This document shows, piece after piece, positions 61,206-64,000 of a stretch of DNA of 64,000 bases. Origin of the DNA: Trichomonas vaginalis G3 (taxonomy: Eukaryota; Parabasalia; Trichomonadida; Trichomonadidae); assembly GCF_026262505.1 (NCBI RefSeq), contig NW_026529132.1:45355-109354 (forward strand), given 5' to 3'. Below the pieces are notes generated by a model that had not been told where the DNA came from, did no database searches, and was given only the letters and a program-made list of their open reading frames with translations. Position numbers and translations under genes: made by a program. Position 1 is the stretch's first letter. Every line of letters begins with the position of its first letter.

Positions 61206-62054
61206 TTATATTTTTACCGTTCGATAGTAGTTGTATATGAAACTAAGTTCTAAGTAAAACGCGTGGTATAATGGAATTATTCTCTTTCTTCCATCTGTAG
61301 TAAACCATACTTGAAAGTCTGAAATACTTCCACTTGGTGGTTCGTATAGCTTTGTAGGTTTTTCGTAAAAGTCATTTGCCAAGCATAAAAAAGAGTTTTG
61401 TGCACCAGAAAATGAAGCATGAACTATAATAGCATCTGAGTCGAAAACATTTTCATATGTTCCATTAGGGTTTTCGACTTCATAAAAGTTCGGGTGTACT
61501 GGATATTCTGCAGGCTGATTTAACATCCTCAAAAATCTATACCATGCCAAGTTGTTATATTTTGTAGAAATATAAACGTCTTCTCCAAGGTCTTCTATTC
61601 TATTGATTTTAACAGTTGCATTTTTCCTGTCATAAACAATATCGAGATGGTACTCTCCTTCGTCAACGTTGTACTGTTTTGCATATTCGAGATAGATATC
61701 GTTTATTTTTTCTTGAAAAGCTTGAAGAGTTGTTTCTAAGTTTACAAGCAAATTCACTTGTAAAAGTTTTCCCTGTTCAAATTTCTCATACGTACGTTTT
61801 TCTTTGTTATAGTATCGAACTTCAAAAGCGACCGTAAATGGGAAACCATGTATGGCTTCTGAAATGAACTTCATTCTACGAAAGCCAACAGCTTTTGTGA
61901 CGGATGGGTCTCTTAACCATCTCAATGGGTAGTCAAAACGATAGCCTTCATGCTTTACGGTCTCTGTCTCAAACTTTTGACCGACATTAGTAAAAAGTTC
62001 ATCTAATGGTTTAGTTGTAGCAACTCTTGAATTTTCTTTTTCTATTGAAAGCAT
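61206..62054 (-). CDS. Unrecognised 282-aa element protein (element B, intact)
   Basis: Full frame from ATG 62054. N-terminus MLSIEKENSRVATTKPLDEL, a conserved GYRFDYPLRWLRDPSVTKAV block (~43-62), beta-rich middle (EGEYHLDIVYDRKNATVKIN), VFDSDAIIVHASFSG (~208-222), and the C-terminus FYLELSFIYNYYRTVKI. It is divergently transcribed from the fibre across an 18-bp palindrome. The middle differs strongly from the A copy while the ends match. The gene also left an internally deleted remnant at 50908-51061. A spike-base or second receptor-binding protein is a guess from its pairing with the fibre. Confidence 0.65.
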   Translation of the reverse strand: MLSIEKENSRVATTKPLDELFTNVGQKFETETVKHEGYRFDYPLRWLRDPSVTKAVGFRRMKFISEAIHGFPFTVAFEVRYYNKEKRTYEKFEQGKLLQVNLLVNLETTLQAFQEKINDIYLEYAKQYNVDEGEYHLDIVYDRKNATVKINRIEDLGEDVYISTKYNNLAWYRFLRMLNQPAEYPVHPNFYEVENPNGTYENVFDSDAIIVHASFSGAQNSFLCLANDFYEKPTKLYEPPSGSISDFQVWFTTDGRKRIIPLYHAFYLELSFIYNYYRTVKI

Positions 62055-62072
62055 ATTTTATCTAGAATAAAA
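62055..62072. promoter_or_regulatory. 18-bp palindromic divergent promoter (element B)
   Basis: ATTTTATCTAGAATAAAA fills the gap between the two divergent ATGs and matches 55546-55563 in element A in opposite orientation. Confidence 0.6.
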
Positions 62073-63354
62073 ATGTCGAAAGAAACAGCGTCTATGAGAG
62101 AAATACAACACAACCGACAACTCATTGTGCAAGCTCTAAATAAGAACACAACAAACTTTTCAAACTATTCTAAGATATCTGAGTCATTGAAAGAAGGAAA
62201 CTTAAAACTGACATTAAACCCTTTAACAGACGAGTTTCTGTTTCAAGACAGTAAGAACCATACTGTTTGTATAAATCCAACAAAAGGAACTTTAAACGAG
62301 AAACCTATAAAAGAACTTCTTTTGAAAGCAGATGTTGACAACAAAGCTGACAAAGAGTATGTCATTGAAAAAGTTCAAGAAGAACATGACAGAGCAGATG
62401 CAACATATGCAACGAAAGAACATACTCATCCTGAACTAGCAGACAAAACATATGTTGACAATAAAATGTCAAGTGAAGTGACAAGAGCTGAAAACGAATA
62501 TTCTAAAAAGACTCATACACATACCATTGCAAATATTACAAACTTACAAGAAACCTTAAACAAGAAAAGTGACGTTGGACATACACACGATTTCTTCGCA
62601 ACTGTTGGTATAGAAAATATTGCAGGAACGGTTGAAGAACCTGATGGAACTGGTGGGGATGTATTAAATTGGAAACCTCCTAACTTTCCACAAGGTTTAA
62701 CATCGGATGAAGACATAACGACGATGAAATACACTAGATGTAGAAATGTCTATGTCATGGAGGATGAAAACAATGTTAAATTCACTGCTCAAGATTTATA
62801 TGATAAGAAAGCTGACAAAACATATGTTAACGATGAGTTAGATAAAAAAGCTGACAAAACATATGTTAACGATGAGTTAGATAAAAAAGCTGACAAAACA
62901 GAGCTTCAAACGTTAAAGACAGAAATACTTCAAACATTATATCCTATAGGTTCTATTTATACGTCAATGAACTCTACCAGACCAGAAGTAGTACTTGGTT
63001 TTGGAACTTGGACTCAAATAGTCGACAGGTTTTTGTATTGTGCAAACTCTTCAAAGGAAACAGGTGGAAGTAAAACGATTTCAGGTGAAAATTTACCTGC
63101 ACAAGTCACTACATAGATTTAAGTACATCTCAAGCAGGTTGGCATAAGCATAAATTTTGGGATTGGCAGAATGAAAAAGGTAAAGGATATGATGTTAAAG
63201 ACGACGTTCAGTTTGCTATAAATTGTTACTGGAGTGACACTCAGGGAGAGGAAACCATACACATCGCGTTTCAGGATATACACAAACAACGGGACAAAGT
63301 AAAGACTACATGCCACCTTACATGACAGTTTACGCATGGTATAGAATTGCTTAG
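62073..63354 (+). CDS. Phage-like fibre with tail-collar domain (element B), frameshift near C-terminus
   Basis: Open for 347 codons to 63116, then frame breaks; the natural stop TAG is at 63352-63354 (end VYAWYRIA). The first ~150 residues match the element A fibre, lacking one ~30-residue repeat. The middle is different (FFATVGIENIAGTVEEPDGT, FPQGLTSDEDITTMKYTRCR) and is followed by three KKADKTYVNDELD-type repeats. The tail-collar part PIGSIYTSMNSTRPEVVLGF, WTQIVDRFLY, GGSKTISGENLP again matches A. The end overlaps the integrase stop codon. Confidence 0.78.
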
Positions 63355-64000
63355 TCGTCATTTTCAACTTCTTTAGCATATTCGTCAGGAGTTGTCTTAT
63401 ATTTGTTAGGAACTGTCTTTGAAAGTATACCACCTTGAACTTTGACAAGTTTGAAACGAGGTCTGACAATAGTAGTTTTATCTTCTGCTTGCAGTGTGTA
63501 CATTTTGCCATGTTTGCCTAAAACTTCATAATATTCTCTTGTATACTTTCTTCTATTTTTACGAACACGAACGTGAGTACCTGTCGAGTTCCCATTGTTG
63601 TCATAGTCAATAGTATTTTCATATGGGTCGCGTTTAGGTATTTCTATTTTTACTTTGTCACCTTTCTTAAGTTTGAAGCCTGGCATTCTTTCTTGTTTGT
63701 CTCTTTTGACTAAACTATTAAATATATAGTCTTTCTCTAAGTCGGGGTTGTTTTTCATTTCTTCGGGGGAGTGGTTTCCCAAACCTTTTTGTTTACGGCT
63801 ATTGTAAATATTTAAAACTTGTCTCATCTTTGCCATGGAGAAGTGTCTATATTTGTCGTCATATGACATTTCATTTGCTTCACCACCTTGTGGTTGTTTA
63901 AGTCTCTTAAGATTTTTATACAACTGTCAATGACACCAAGAGCAGAATGGTTTTGGTCGACAATGAAATATTGGTTTACATTTTTTGAACGCAGATAGTT
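63351..64000 (-). CDS. Retroviral-type integrase (element B), 5' part outside window
   Basis: The open frame 63923-63351 (190 codons) covers the end of the catalytic core and the C-terminal domain (GDKVKIEIPKRDPYEN, HVRVRKNRRKYTREYYEVLG, VRPRFKLVKVQGG). Upstream, after one frame break near 63905-63923, come HSALGVIDSCIKILRDL (third acidic position) and YLRSKNVNQYFIVDQ to the window edge. More complete than the copy in element A. Integrase joins the element ends to host DNA and would make the 5-bp duplication. Confidence 0.78.

Larger units (their letters stand above)
59392..64000. mobile_element. Polinton-like element B, left part (continues beyond window)
   Basis: Starts with A66, then the same inverted repeat as element A (59458 onward, hairpin AGGCAC/ttc/GTGCCT). 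Its gene order mirrors the right end of A in opposite orientation: methyltransferase, 43-aa membrane protein, 120-aa basic protein, 80-aa amphipathic protein, 282-aa protein, fibre, integrase. Sequence identity to A is very high in most genes, lower in the 282-aa protein and the fibre middle. Confidence 0.88.

Noticed and set aside
1-64000. tRNA or rRNA genes
   Set aside because: No cloverleaf with a GGTTCGAA-type T-arm and no rRNA-like conserved stretches were noticed on either strand; a dedicated scan was not possible.

Overview
The window looks like a nuclear contig of a parabasalid protist, most likely Trichomonas vaginalis or a close relative. The support is an AT-rich genome with no evident introns, trichomonad-type initiator motifs (TCATTTTT) 5-15 nt before start codons, BspA-like leucine-rich-repeat and beta-helix/Ig-like surface proteins, and large Maverick/Polinton-type elements. 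Species assignment is an inference from style, not from a database match.

Layout. (1) 1-16374: a tandem array of a ~1177-bp unit, each carrying one myeloid-leukemia-factor (MLF)-like gene with its own promoter; 13 full-length units plus a partial unit at each end. (2) 16375-18065: gene-poor. (3) 18066-20139 (-): a frameshifted type-I surface protein gene. (4) 20707-25977 (-) and 26561-31968 (-): two paralogous genes for a DEAH-box helicase fused to a C-terminal RBR/TRIAD-like zinc domain; the first is broken in several places, the second is open except near its C-terminus. They share a 375-bp identical tract that suggests gene conversion. (5) 33217-34216 (-): a beta-helix-like surface protein gene. 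(6) 34278-58317: a complete 24.04-kb Polinton-like integrated virus (element A), bounded by A30/T35 tracts, hairpin-forming terminal inverted repeats and a 5-bp target duplication AAGGT. (7) 58421-59155 (+): a BspA-like LRR gene with a damaged 5' end. (8) 59392-64000: the first 4.6 kb of a second element (B), closely related and in opposite orientation, running off the window.

Element A reads as a virus genome: a double-jelly-roll major capsid candidate and a penton candidate, an A32/FtsK-like packaging ATPase, a superfamily-3 helicase, an SSB-like protein with an acidic tail, a retroviral-type integrase, a D12-class adenine methyltransferase, two KilA-N proteins (one joined to a T5orf172/GIY-YIG domain), an HNH endonuclease, amphipathic pVI-like proteins, a 43-aa membrane protein, and a phage-like fibre with a tail-collar domain. 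I could not find a protein-primed DNA polymerase B or an adenovirus-type protease. Non-coding content is unusual: a 2.1-kb 22-bp minisatellite that runs straight into a start codon, a dispersed ~80-bp GGGTAG module, a 25-bp subterminal repeat array and terminator-like hairpins. Elements A and B share their N- and C-terminal fibre parts but differ in the fibre middle.

Caveat: single-base indels are clustered (MLF copy 5; 35.2-38.8 kb; 52.1-54.6 kb; 59.6-60.4 kb). They could be real decay or unpolished long-read errors in repeats, so 'pseudogene' calls are statements about this sequence, not about biology.
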